Shown: one piece after another, positions 1 through 7,175 of the stretch
Numbering within the stretch: position 1 is the first letter of the stretch
Layout of the letters: each line of letters begins with the position of its first letter
From: Eimeria necatrix
Taxonomy: Eukaryota; Apicomplexa; Conoidasida; Eucoccidiorida; Eimeriidae
Length of the DNA: 18,398 nucleotides
Assembly: GCF_000499385.1 (NCBI RefSeq)
Contig: NW_013654582.1
Coordinates: 1 to 18,398, forward strand
Direction: 5' to 3'
The notes under the pieces: model-generated
Databases searched by the model: none
Told to the model about the DNA's origin: nothing
The model's input: the letters and a program-made list of their open reading frames with translations, nothing else
Program-made: the position numbers and the translations under genes

Positions 1-160
1 AACCTCCAATCAAGGGTTTAGGGTTTAGGGTTTAGGGTTTAGGGTTTGCGGACCGTCTTTGGGGAGGACATCGAGGAACCTCCAATCAAGGGTTTAGGGT
101 TTAGGGTTTAGGGTTTAGGGTTTGCGGACCGTCTTTGGGGAGGACATCGAGGAACCTCCA
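1..160. repeat. 76-bp tandem duplication carrying the 3' part of an exon plus telomere-like repeats
   Basis: Bases 1-76 and 77-152 are identical by eye, and the first 8 bases of a third copy follow at 153-160. Each unit holds five TTTAGGG copies and a 37-bp piece (48-84, 124-160) equal to the 3' end of phosphatase exon 7 (WRFLDVLPKD and its donor, minus strand). The left copy is therefore a partial pseudo-exon. Confidence 0.9.
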
Positions 161-354
161 GTCTCCTTCTCCGCTGACGCAGACTTTGAAGTGTTTTTGG
201 AGAAAAGCAGCAAACCCTGAATTAGGGTTTGACAGCAGCAGCAGCAAAGCAGCAGCACGAATTGAAACAGATAACCTCAAAGGGTCATGAAAAGCATTTC
301 CGTTCAAATACACTTCTTCCCCCTTCAGCAGCTCCTGCACGCAACCCAAACACA

Positions 355-399
<45 letters not shown>

Positions 400-1827
400 T
401 CTCCAGCTGCTCCTGTTGCTGCTGCTGCAGCAGCAGCAGCAGCTGCTGCTGCTGCTGCAGCTCTCAGAAGGCGCGTTTATGCTTTTTGGGAGAAGTTTGA
501 AGAACAGATGAGTTTGCATTTGGAGAAAAGGAGAAGAGTGGAATTATTAAAAATAAAACAATTAAAATTTTAAAAAATTTAGACAAAAACATTTTCAATA
601 AAGTATCTTTCTGGGCCCCCAGCAGAGTGTGGGGCCCCACGCTGGCATTGCCCCACACTTTGCTGCATGCATGCGTTTTATGTTGCATGCGTTTTGTTGC
701 ATGCGTTTTGTTGCATGCATGCAAAAAGCCTTCGGAAGAAGAAATAAAAAGAAATAAATTAATTAAATAAATTAAATAAATAAATAAATAAATAAAAATA
801 AACGACAGCTCAGCAGCAGCAAGTCCTGCTGCAGCAACTCTGAGGTGTACGTACACCCGAAATCGCCCGGAAGACTTTCGGCTTTTTCGGCCCGCGGGGT
901 GTACAGACACCTCGCGGGTGGCGGTAAAGGGGAAAAGGACAAATGGATCTAATTAAATTAATTAATTTAATTTAATTTAATTTAATTTAATTAATTTAAT
1001 TAATTAATTAAATTTAATTACTTAATTAAATTTAATTAATTAATTAAATGCAGGAAAAAGCACAGAAAGAAACGCCCAGAGGCTCCTTTTGCCTGCTTTC
1101 ACCGCACGGTTTAGGGTTTAGGGTTTAGGGTTTAGGGTTTAGGGTTTAGGGTTTGGCTACCATGATGGCTTTTGCTGCTTCTTTTCGATTAAATTGTTTT
1201 TTCATTTTTTCAATCCACTCTGTGTCCAACTTTGCAAAAAGCCTTTCGGGGCACCACGCGGGCCAGCAGTCCCCGCGGTGTTCCATGTCCTCTGCAGCAA
1301 ACCCTAAACCCTAAACCCTAAACCCTAAACCCTAAACCCTAAACCCTGGGGGCGTAGGACTAAGTCCAACGAGGGCCTGCAGGCCAAGGGAGTGAAGAAG
1401 GCAGCAGCAAAAACGGGCTAAAGGGGAACTCAGCGGACTCTCCTAGGGTTTAGGGTTTGTAGGCTAGGGTTTAGGGTTTAGGGTTTAGGACCTTGGTGCT
1501 GCTTCTGTTCCTCAGGAGACAAAAGAGAATGGAAGTGAGAATGCTCTGCTGCAGAGACACCTGGGAATGTGTACACTTCAGTCCCCACGCTGCTCGCAGC
1601 AGCAGCACAGCCACACGCAGCAGCAGCAGCAGCAGCAGCAGCTGCAGCAGTGGCAAAAGCAGCAGGAGTAGCAGCAGCACCAGTACCGGAAGCAGAAAGA
1701 GCTGCGGCAGCAGCAGCAGCAGCAGCAGCGACGACAGCAGCAGCAGCAGCAACAGCAAGAGCACCGGCGGCAACAGCAGCAGCAGAAGCAAGGAACCCAC
1801 CTACCCTAGGACGGAACAGCGACAGCA

Positions 1828-1881
<54 letters not shown>

Positions 1882-1986
1882 ACCTCACCCACCCCAAAAT
1901 GGCATAGTCCGGTTTAGGCAGCTGGTACTCCCCAGCAGCATTTAAGAAGTCCTTCAAGTTCCTCCCAGTGTTGTAGACCTAACCAC

Positions 1987-2032
<46 letters not shown>

Positions 2033-2595
2033 TGGAGTTACAGCGGAAGGAGTTGGGGTGTCTGTACAGCTGGAGGCGTTGCCCCCACCTGCTGCAGAGG
2101 TGTCTGTACACCCTGTACACCTGCTGCTGTGTCTGTCCAGCTGCTGCTGCTGCTGTCTGTGCAGCTGCTGCTGCTGTGTCTGTCCAGCTGCTGCTGCTGT
2201 CTGTCCAGCTGCTGCTGCTGTGTCTGTGCAGCTGCTGCTGCTGTGTCTATACACCTGCTGCTGTGTCTATCCACCTGCTGCTGCTGCTGCTGCGGTGTCT
2301 GTACACCTGCTGGGGTGTCTGTGCACCTGCTGGGGTGTCTATACACCAGCTGAGGTGTCTGTACACCTGCTGCTGCTGCAGTGTCTGCACAGCTGCTGCG
2401 GTGTCTGCACAGCTGCTGCTGCTGCAGTGCCTGCAGAGCTGCTGCTGCTGCGGTGTCTATACACCTGCTGCTGCTGCGGTGTCTGCAGAGCTGCTGCTGC
2501 TGCGGTGTCTATACACCTGCTGCTGCTGCAGCGTGTGCACACCTGCTGCTGCTGCGGCGTGTGCGCAGCCGCTGCTGCTGCGGCGTCTGCACAGC

Positions 2596-2649
<54 letters not shown>

Positions 2650-2780
2650 GGTGTCTGTACAGCTGGGCGCACCAGTTTGGAGCCTCTCCAGAGGTGGCGG
2701 AGCGTCCAGTGTCTTTTGAACTTTTCCAAAAAGTCATTATGGCCCAAAAGAGTTCCGTCGAGGTCCGTCACAACCAACAC

Positions 2781-2848
<68 letters not shown>

Positions 2849-3868
2849 GGGCGCGGTGGAGGTACAGCGCGGCGGCCTCGCCGTCAGCAACCACCAAAGT
2901 GACTTCTGCTTCCTTCGGCTCCAAGTCCACCAAGTAGTTGTTCCGCCTTCGCAAACCCTAAACCCTAAACCCTAAACCCTAAACCCTAAACCCTAAACCC
3001 TAGACCCTGCGGAAACCCTAAACCCTAAACCCTAAGCTCCGCGCCGTCGAGCGAAAAAAACGAAATGAAGACAGCCACGCAAAAGCCCTAAACCCTAAAC
3101 CCTAAACCCTAAACCCTAAACCCTAAACCCTAAACCCCTGGCAAAGGTGATGAGCAAATGCAAAACAACCAGGCAGCAAACGAAGTGCAGCCAACACAGA
3201 CACCTGCAGCAGCAGCAGCAGCAAAAGCTGCAGCAGCAGCAAAAGCTGCAGCAGCAGCAGCAGCAGCAGCACTACATCCCCCTGCAAAAAGGCAGCAAGA
3301 AGCTGCGGGGCTTAAAGACAGGCAAACCCACACACTGAGACCGAACCACAGCTAAACCCTAAACCCTAAACCCCTAAACCCTAAACCCTAAACCCTAAAC
3401 CCTAAACCCTAGACGCACCCAAACCTGTTGGGGCTCGGGGGGTTGTCCCAAACCCTTCCTTCTTTTTCTTTGAAGACAAACTCGAGCCGCTGGGCCTCCG
3501 CAGGCAGCAGCAGCAAACCCTCTTGCCAGCCCTCCAGTTCGCTGGGCTGCAGCACAAACCCTAAACCCTAAACCCTAAACCCTAAACCCTAGACCCTAAA
3601 CCCTAAGCCCTAGGCGAGGGGCCGCAAACCCTTCTCCCGCAGCCAGGGGCCTGCGCTCGCGACGCTCAACGCCCGCCGCCCACACCGCGCACTCTCACCG
3701 CCAAGGGTTTAGGATTTAGGGTTTAGGGTTTAGGGTTTAGGGTTTGGGTACCTCTAATTGAGCGTCTAGCCAGCCGCCGCAGGACCCCGCATCTGCTGCT
3801 GCTTCATAATGAACGAAGGGCCTTTGCCAGCCCGTTTTGTACTTAAGTTTCAGAGTTATATGGGTCAT
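1..3868 (-). CDS. CBM25/53-like starch-binding module fused to a sucrose-phosphate-phosphatase-like HAD hydrolase (3' end off left edge)
   Basis: Seven exons are placed in order: 3868-3752, 3546-3425, 2946-2673, 1978-1893, 1589-1492 (or 1589-1561), 1291-1161 and 334-130. Phases close at every junction, giving about 344 residues before the window ends. Exons 1-3 carry a CBM25/CBM53-like fold: YKTGWQRPFVHY near residues 10-21, then LEFVFKEKEGRVWDN, then NNYLV. Exons 3-7 carry the S6PP-type HAD hydrolase: motif I DLDGTLL, then VYNTGR, PDYAILG-VGTEVY, LDTEWIEKM, LRLSVSI and FLDVLP. By family knowledge this fold removes phosphate from a sugar phosphate, and CBM25/53 modules bind alpha-glucan. A role near amylopectin storage in the parasite cytosol is inference. 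The expected downstream GKG and GD..ND motifs lie beyond the edge. The ATG at 3868 is only the first ATG of an open exon, so upstream exons are possible. A run of about 21 Ser lies between the two domains. Confidence 0.85.
130..334 (-). CDS. Exon 7 of CBM-phosphatase gene: core return, FLDVLP motif
   Basis: The acceptor GCGTGCAG|GAG is in phase 0, giving 68 codons plus one base. LRLSVSI corresponds to the K(V/L)S strand. After a CTG-encoded Leu run comes KVCVSGEGDWRFLDVLPKD, matching the S6PP (D)LDVLP block that precedes GKG..L. The probable donor is GTCCGC, immediately before telomere-like repeats. Its 3' half is duplicated to the left (see the 76-bp repeat). Confidence 0.82.
356..398. repeat. 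(CTG)14 tract and flanking CTG/CAG clusters in phosphatase intron
   Basis: A pure CTG run is followed at 400-462 by mixed CTG and CAG blocks that are mutually complementary. It lies just upstream (sense) of exon 7. The frames it keeps open (poly-Ala, poly-Leu, poly-Ser) are not supported as protein. Confidence 0.9.
659..722. promoter_or_regulatory. Cluster of TGCATGC palindromes
   Basis: Four GCATGC-containing blocks (two of them GCATGCATGC) occur within 64 bp, separated by GTTTT(A/G)TGTT-like spacers. TGCATGCA-type sites are established binding motifs for ApiAP2 factors in apicomplexans. Here they lie in a predicted intron, so function is uncertain and they may be a simple repeat. Confidence 0.4.
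723..1048. other. AT-rich intron filler with TTAATTAA-type repeats and two GGTGT-NNNN-ACACC palindromes
   Basis: AAATAAAT repeats (735-800) and TTAATTTAATT repeats (950-1048) flank GC-rich sequence holding GGTGTACGTACACC (844-857) and GGTGTACAGACACC (898-911). No coding motif is visible. It is part of the intron between phosphatase exons 6 and 7. Confidence 0.7.
1109..1156. repeat. Telomere-like array (TTTAGGG) beside phosphatase exon 6
   Basis: About six and a half TTTAGGG copies on the plus strand, reading AAACCCT just after the exon 6 donor in the sense direction. Confidence 0.95.
1161..1291 (-). CDS. Exon 6 of CBM-phosphatase gene: cap domain
   Basis: The acceptor TTTGCTGCAG|AG and the donor ATG|GTAGCC enclose 43 codons. 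It reads CWPAW, then LDTEWIEKMKKQFNRKEAAK, matching the D..W...L...(W/F)(D/N)R..V cap helix of S6PP enzymes. Telomere-like arrays stand on both sides: TTTAGGG before and AAACCCT after, in the sense direction. Confidence 0.85.
1299..1489. repeat. Intron with inverted telomere-like arrays (phosphatase intron 5)
   Basis: AAACCCT copies at 1299-1347 and TTTAGGG copies at 1444-1489 enclose about 95 bp of unique sequence with no consistent coding frame. In the transcript the two arrays are complementary and lie next to the acceptor and donor respectively. Confidence 0.85.
1492..1589 (-). CDS. Exon 5 of CBM-phosphatase gene
   Basis: It starts C|GTG GGG in phase 2 after GCGAGCAG and reads VGTEVYTFPG, the conserved VG(T/S)E(I/V)Y of S6PP. 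Two in-phase ends are possible: donor GTGTCT after 1561, or donor GTCCTA after 1492. The longer form adds an acidic, His-rich stretch (SPEEQKQH). An acceptor 3 bp upstream would add one Ser. Confidence 0.8.
1596..1891. repeat. CAG-rich phosphatase intron 4
   Basis: The region is almost entirely CAG triplets on the plus strand, with a long pure run at about 1834-1879. All three plus frames and two minus frames are open across it. The conserved ILG/VGTEVY motif is split precisely across this segment, so it is intron. Confidence 0.85.
1893..1978 (-). CDS. Exon 4 of CBM-phosphatase gene: HAD motif II region
   Basis: The acceptor GGTTAG|GTC is in phase 0. The exon reads VYNTGRNLKD, where S6PP proteins have (Y/F)NTGR with the motif II Thr, and then LPKPDYAIL. 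It ends ATTTTGGG before donor GTGGGT in phase 2. The Gly codon is completed by exon 5, giving ILG-VGTEVY. Confidence 0.87.
1979..2672. repeat. Phosphatase intron 3: CTG clusters alternating with TGTCTGTACACC motifs
   Basis: The intron has a (CAG)n run at 1988-2030 and a (CTG)n run at 2592-2648 at opposite ends, which are complementary. Between them some 20 degenerate units of (G)TGTCTGTACACCTGCTGCTG or TGTCTGTCCAGCTGCTG occur. The sense strand therefore has repeated GGTGTACAGACA. Frames of about 300 residues read through it, but the split LVYNTGR motif shows it is spliced out. Confidence 0.8.
2673..2946 (-). CDS. Exon 3 of CBM-phosphatase gene: end of CBM, poly-Ser linker, HAD motif I
   Basis: The acceptor TTTGCGAAG|G restores phase 2 and gives RNNYLVDLEP, the last strand of the CBM. 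A linker follows, then a run of about 21 Ser encoded by the CTG tract at 2781-2846, then RVLVVTDLDGTLLGHND, which is HAD motif I with nucleophile and general-acid Asp residues. The exon ends GSKL before donor GTGCGC in phase 0. Confidence 0.87.
2952..3030. repeat. Telomere-like AAACCCT arrays upstream of phosphatase exon 3
   Basis: Seven AAACCCT copies, a short break (TAGACCCTGCGG), then three more. In the sense direction these are TTTAGGG immediately before the acceptor. Confidence 0.95.
3086..3411. repeat. Telomere-like arrays enclosing a CAG-rich island
   Basis: AAACCCT copies at 3086-3136 and 3353-3411 flank 3138-3352. The island could encode a short Ala-rich peptide on the plus strand (preceded by QNNQAANEVQPTQ), but it has no GT donor on that strand. 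On the minus strand it falls in the phosphatase intron between exons 2 and 3. I treat it as intronic. Confidence 0.8.
3425..3546 (-). CDS. Exon 2 of CBM-phosphatase gene: aromatic core of starch-binding module
   Basis: The acceptor is TTTGTGCTGCAG|CCC in phase 0, and the exon has 40 codons plus two bases. Key residues are GWQEG, LEFVFKEKEG and VWDN, where CBM25/53 proteins have a conserved EF.F..G..WDNN block. Two donors in the same phase are possible, GTTTGG at 3424 or GTGCGT at 3418. They differ by two residues. Confidence 0.82.
3556..3747. repeat. Inverted telomere-like arrays in phosphatase intron 1
   Basis: AAACCCT copies at 3556-3612 and TTTAGGG copies at 3706-3747 enclose about 90 bp of GC-rich unique sequence without a recognisable product. 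The arrays are adjacent to the acceptor of exon 2 and the donor of exon 1. Confidence 0.9.
3752..3868 (-). CDS. Exon 1 of CBM-phosphatase gene: N-terminal half of starch-binding module
   Basis: This exon has 39 codons from ATG 3868-3866 and contains ITLKLKYKTGWQRPFVHY, the first-strand and GW...HY signature of CBM25/53. It ends ...AQLE before donor GTACCC, in phase 0. The frame stays open upstream of the ATG to a TTTAG within the telomere-like array, so this could instead be an internal exon. Confidence 0.8.
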
Positions 3869-3879
3869 TTTCAAAACCG

Positions 3880-4063
3880 TAAACCCTAAACCCTAAACCC
3901 TAAACCCTAAACCCTAAACCCTAGCCCGAGACAAGGGAAGACCGCGGAGCGCGGCGAGTTGGAGCTAGCTGGGCTGCGGCCCCCAGCAGGGGCGGCGGCC
4001 TCGAGCTGAGGAAGCCGAGCTAGGGTTTAGGGTTTAGGGTTTAGGGTTTAGGGTTTAGGGTTT
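3880..4063. repeat. Third inverted pair of telomere-like arrays
   Basis: AAACCCT at 3880-3924 and TTTAGGG at 4020-4063 enclose a 95-bp GC-rich segment, the same layout as the phosphatase introns. It may be an intron of an unseen upstream exon or of a divergent plus-strand gene. At 4071 on the plus strand, GGGGCGCAG begins an open segment (CRGIEAAAAAESGFARVW) that could be an exon, but I cannot confirm it. Confidence 0.75.
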
Positions 4064-4436
4064 GGGGCGCAGGTGCCGGGGCATCGAGGCAGCAGCTGCT
4101 GCCGAAAGCGGCTTTGCGAGGGTTTGGCGGGAAAGAAGCAGCAATGAAAGCGCGCAGCAAATTAATTAATTAAATTTAAAAAAAAGAAAATAATTTGAAT
4201 TTAAATTTGTGAAAATAAATGCAATTTGGAAAAGAAGAAACCCTGCGCGCGCGCAGACTGAGGTGTACGTACACCCCAGCTCACGGGCCCCGCGCGGCAG
4301 CGCCACTGGTTAACTCCGCAGCAGCACTTCGAAGTTCAAATAAACTTCAAAAGTAAATTAATTTCATTTATTTCATTTATTTTGTTTTTATTTCCATTAA
4401 AATCCAAATTTAAATCCCAAAACTATCTTCCCTCAG

Positions 4437-4473
4437 CTGTATCTGCACTCGCCGCGCCGCCGCCGCCGCCGCC

Positions 4474-4527
<54 letters not shown>

Positions 4528-4594
4528 GGTGACTCTGGAAGCAGCAGCAAATGCAAAAGAGTTAATTTTGAATCTGAAGAATTATTTGAACTAG
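4437..4594 (+). CDS. Possible terminal exon of an unidentified plus-strand gene
   Basis: A pyrimidine-rich acceptor (ACTATCTTCCCTCAG) precedes a 158-bp segment reading VSALAAPPPPPP, then about 18 Ala, then VTLEAAANAKELILNLKNYLN and a TAG stop. The C-terminal part is a plausible amphipathic helix. Product unknown. No upstream exon is securely placed, though 4071-4140 (plus) is a candidate. The Ala and Pro runs are simple repeats and carry no evidence of function. Confidence 0.3.
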
Positions 4595-4780
4595 AGTTTC
4601 GCGCTGCAGTGTCTGTACAGGTGTTCCTGCCAGGGATTTATTTTCTTTTTTAATTCTTTTTTCTTTTTTAATTTTTTTATTTCTTTTGTACTTCTGTTTT
4701 GCTTTTTGTGCACATCTTTTGCTGCAGCACACACCCAAAATCAACTTTCATCCATTAAAGAAAACTCCCCATAAAAACAA

Positions 4781-4961
4781 CCCTCAGGGGGCCCCTCAGG
4801 GGCCCCCAGGGGGCCCCCAGGGGCCCCCCAGGGGCCCCTCAGGGGCCCCCCAGGGGCCCCTCAGGGGCCCCCCAGGGGCCCCTCAGGGGCCCCCCAGGGG
4901 CCCCCCAGGGGCCCCTCAGGGGCCCCCCAGGGGCCCCTCAGGGGCCCCTCAGGGGCCCCTT
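4781..4961. repeat. GGGGCCCC palindromic minisatellite
   Basis: About 15 units of the AGGGGCCCCTC or AGGGGCCCCCC type, period 11-12 bp. GGGGCCCC is self-complementary. The Gly/Pro/Gln frame through it (GAPQGPP) is a by-product of stop-free repeats. Confidence 0.93.
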
Positions 4962-5069
4962 GGCAGCGCCGCGGGTGTTTTCCGGTGTACATACACCTCA
5001 GGCTTCAGTGTGTCTTTGTTGTTAATTTTTTTAATTTTTGGTTTCTCACTCTTTGATTTCTTTTGTTAG

Positions 5070-5170
5070 CATCTTTTTAATTTTATTTTAATTTTATTTT
5101 TATTTATTTTTATTTATTTTTATTTATTTTTATTCATTTTTATTTATTTTTATTCATTTTTATTTATTTC
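5070..5170. repeat. T-rich array (TTTTTATTTA-like, 10-bp period)
   Basis: TTTTATTT units on the plus strand lead into a CT-rich tract (TTCTCTGTTGCTTCTCAAAG). It could act as a polypyrimidine tract on the plus strand, or as the AT-rich 3' region of a minus-strand exon. Confidence 0.8.
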
Positions 5171-5379
5171 TCTGTTGCTTCTCAAAGCTCCAGCACTCAG
5201 CCTCAAAACAACTCGACTCCAGTCTCCATTCAAAGTGTCACCCGAGACAAACGCAGGTGCTGCTGCTGCTGCTGCTGCTGCTGCTGTGCTGCTGCTGCTG
5301 CTGCTGCTGCTGTGCTGCTGCTGCTGCTGCTGCTGCTGCTGTGCTGCTGTGCTGCTGCTGCTGTCGCGAATTGAAGGCT
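5150..5379 (-). CDS. Possible exon of an unidentified minus-strand gene
   Basis: Upstream in the sense direction stands a perfect TACTAAC branch-point-like heptamer (5414-5408), then CACCAG|AGCC. The exon frame reads PEPSIRD, a Ser/Gln/Ala-rich CAG region, then APAFVSGDTLNGDWSRVVLR and LSAGALRSNREI to a TAA. The non-repeat part has an ordinary amino-acid composition but matches no family I recognise. Plus-strand frames are also open here, and a plus acceptor exists at 5186. Confidence 0.3.
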
Positions 5380-5508
5380 CTGGTGCCAAGTTGGGCCAGT
5401 AAATAATGTTAGTAATAATAAAACTTGAAAGTAAAAAAGATAAAACTAAATAGGACTAATAAAGAAACAAAACTATAAAATCTTCAAAAGTTTTCATTTT
5501 AGGGGCCC

Positions 5509-5845
5509 TAGTGGGCTTTTGGGGGCCCCCAGGGGCCCCAAGGAGGCCCTTAGGGGGCCCCCAGGGGCCCTCAAGAAGGCCCGGAGGGGGGCCCCCTGGG
5601 CCTTTGGGGGCCCCCAAGGGGGCCCCCCAGGAGGTCACCTGGGGGCCCGGGGGTTTAGTAGGGGCCCCCAAGAGAATCTGGGGGCCCCTTTGGTGCCTTT
5701 TTTAAAACTTTCTAGGGGCCCTTCGGGGGTCCTTTGAAGCCCCTCGGGGGCCCCTCAGGGGCCCCTCGGGGGCCCCTAAGGGGCCCCCAAAAGGGCCCTC
5801 TGTGGGGCCCCTGAGAGGCCCCTGGAGCTTCTCAGTGCCCCTGGG
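5509..5845. repeat. Diverged GGGGCCCC array
   Basis: Irregular GGGGGCCCC units with more substitutions than the block at 4781. Several short Gly/Pro frames exist on both strands. No gene is supported. Confidence 0.85.
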
Positions 5846-5899
5846 GACCGCCTTAGAAGGGGCCTCTCTTGAGGTCCCAAAGAGGCCCTCTAATGCCAC

Positions 5900-7136
5900 C
5901 TAAGAGACCCAAAAGGGCCCCCAGAAGCCCCCCAGGGGCCCCCGGGGGCCCCCGGGGGCCCCCAGAGGCCCTTCAGGGGCCCCCAGAGGCCCCCAGAGGT
6001 CCCTCCGGGGCTCCCCGGGGCCCCCCGGGGCCCTCCGAAGCCCCCCGGGGCCCCTCAGGGCCCTCCCGGGGCCCCCCAGGGCCCCCCCGGGGCCCCTCAG
6101 GGCCCTCCCGGGGCCCCCCAGGGCCCCCCGGGGCCCCCAAGGGGGCCCCCGGGGCCCCCAGGGGGCCCCCCCTGGTTGAGTTGTAGGGTCATCTGCCTGT
6201 GCGGAGTCTCTTTCGGATTTTGCGGAGGACTCTGCACTTGGGCCTGGCGCCGCAGTTGGCCCTTTTGGGGAAGCGGCAGGAGGGGTTTCGGTTCCAGCAA
6301 AGGTAGCCGCCCTCCTGGGGTGTACGTACACCCCAGCAGTAGCCCTCCTCCTGCGGTGTACGTACACCCCAGCAGTAGCCCTCCTCCTGGGGTGTACGTA
6401 CACCCCAGCAGTGGCCCCCCTCCTGCGGTGTACGTACACCCCAGCAGTAGCCCTCCTCCTGGGGTGTACGTACACCCCAGCAGTAGCCAGCCACTGTGGG
6501 GTCTTGGGGTGTACGTACACCGCAGCGGTAGGCGGCCAGTGGGGGGTTTTCGGGTGTACGTACACCGCAGCGGCCAGCGGCAAAGCGCGCAAGGACGGCC
6601 GAAAGGGGCCGGTCTTCGGGTGTACAGACACCCGAAAGGGAGGAGTTTTCGGGTGTACAGACACCCGAAAGAGGGGAGTTTTCGGGTGTACGTACACCCC
6701 AAAGAAGAGGGGAGTTTTCGGGTGTACGTACACCCGAAAGAGAGGAGTTTTGGGGTGTACGTACACCCGAAAGAGAGGCCTTTTCAGGTGTACGTACACC
6801 CGAAAGAGAGGCCTCTTCAGGTGTACGTACACCCCAGGTTCTGGAGTTTGAGGGCAAAGTGGGGGCCTTTGGGAAGAGGGAAAGGACTGCAGGAAAAGGG
6901 GCCCCGAAAGCCTCAGGGGGGCCCCCTGGGGGGCCCCCTGGGGGGCCCCCTGGGGGGCCCCCAGGGGGGCCCCCAAGACTCGGAAGTCCCCAAAGACCCG
7001 GGGGGCCCCCTGGGCTTTCGTGGGGGCCCCCGGGGCCCCAAATTTGTTGGAGAGAAAAAGAGAGAATAAAAGAAGGGCTGGGGTGTACGTACACCTCAGA
7101 AATGAATGGAAAACCCGCCAAACGAGGGCTGCCTCT

Positions 7137-7175
<39 letters not shown>

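Noticed and set aside
1..160. A true chromosome end (telomere)
   Set aside because: TTTAGGG arrays are short, occur in both orientations throughout the window, and are interrupted by exons, so they are interstitial.
464..910. 148-residue minus-strand frame
   Set aside because: It runs through AT-rich, TGCATGC and palindrome sequence with no motif, inside a predicted phosphatase intron.
1500..1945. Poly-Ser/Gln plus-strand protein of 150 residues
   Set aside because: It is the antisense of phosphatase exons 4-5 and their CAG intron. Conserved ILG/VGTEVY on the minus strand explains the region.
2058..2975. 305-residue plus-strand frame rich in Cys, Leu and Ala, with overlapping 301-residue frame
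   Set aside because: Made of CTG and TGTCTGTACACC repeats. The minus strand carries conserved phosphatase motifs, and this region includes its intron.
6319..6833. CRISPR-like array of regularly spaced palindromes
   Set aside because: The repeat core is only 14 bp, the spacers are themselves repeats of one another, no cas genes are present, and the genome is eukaryotic.
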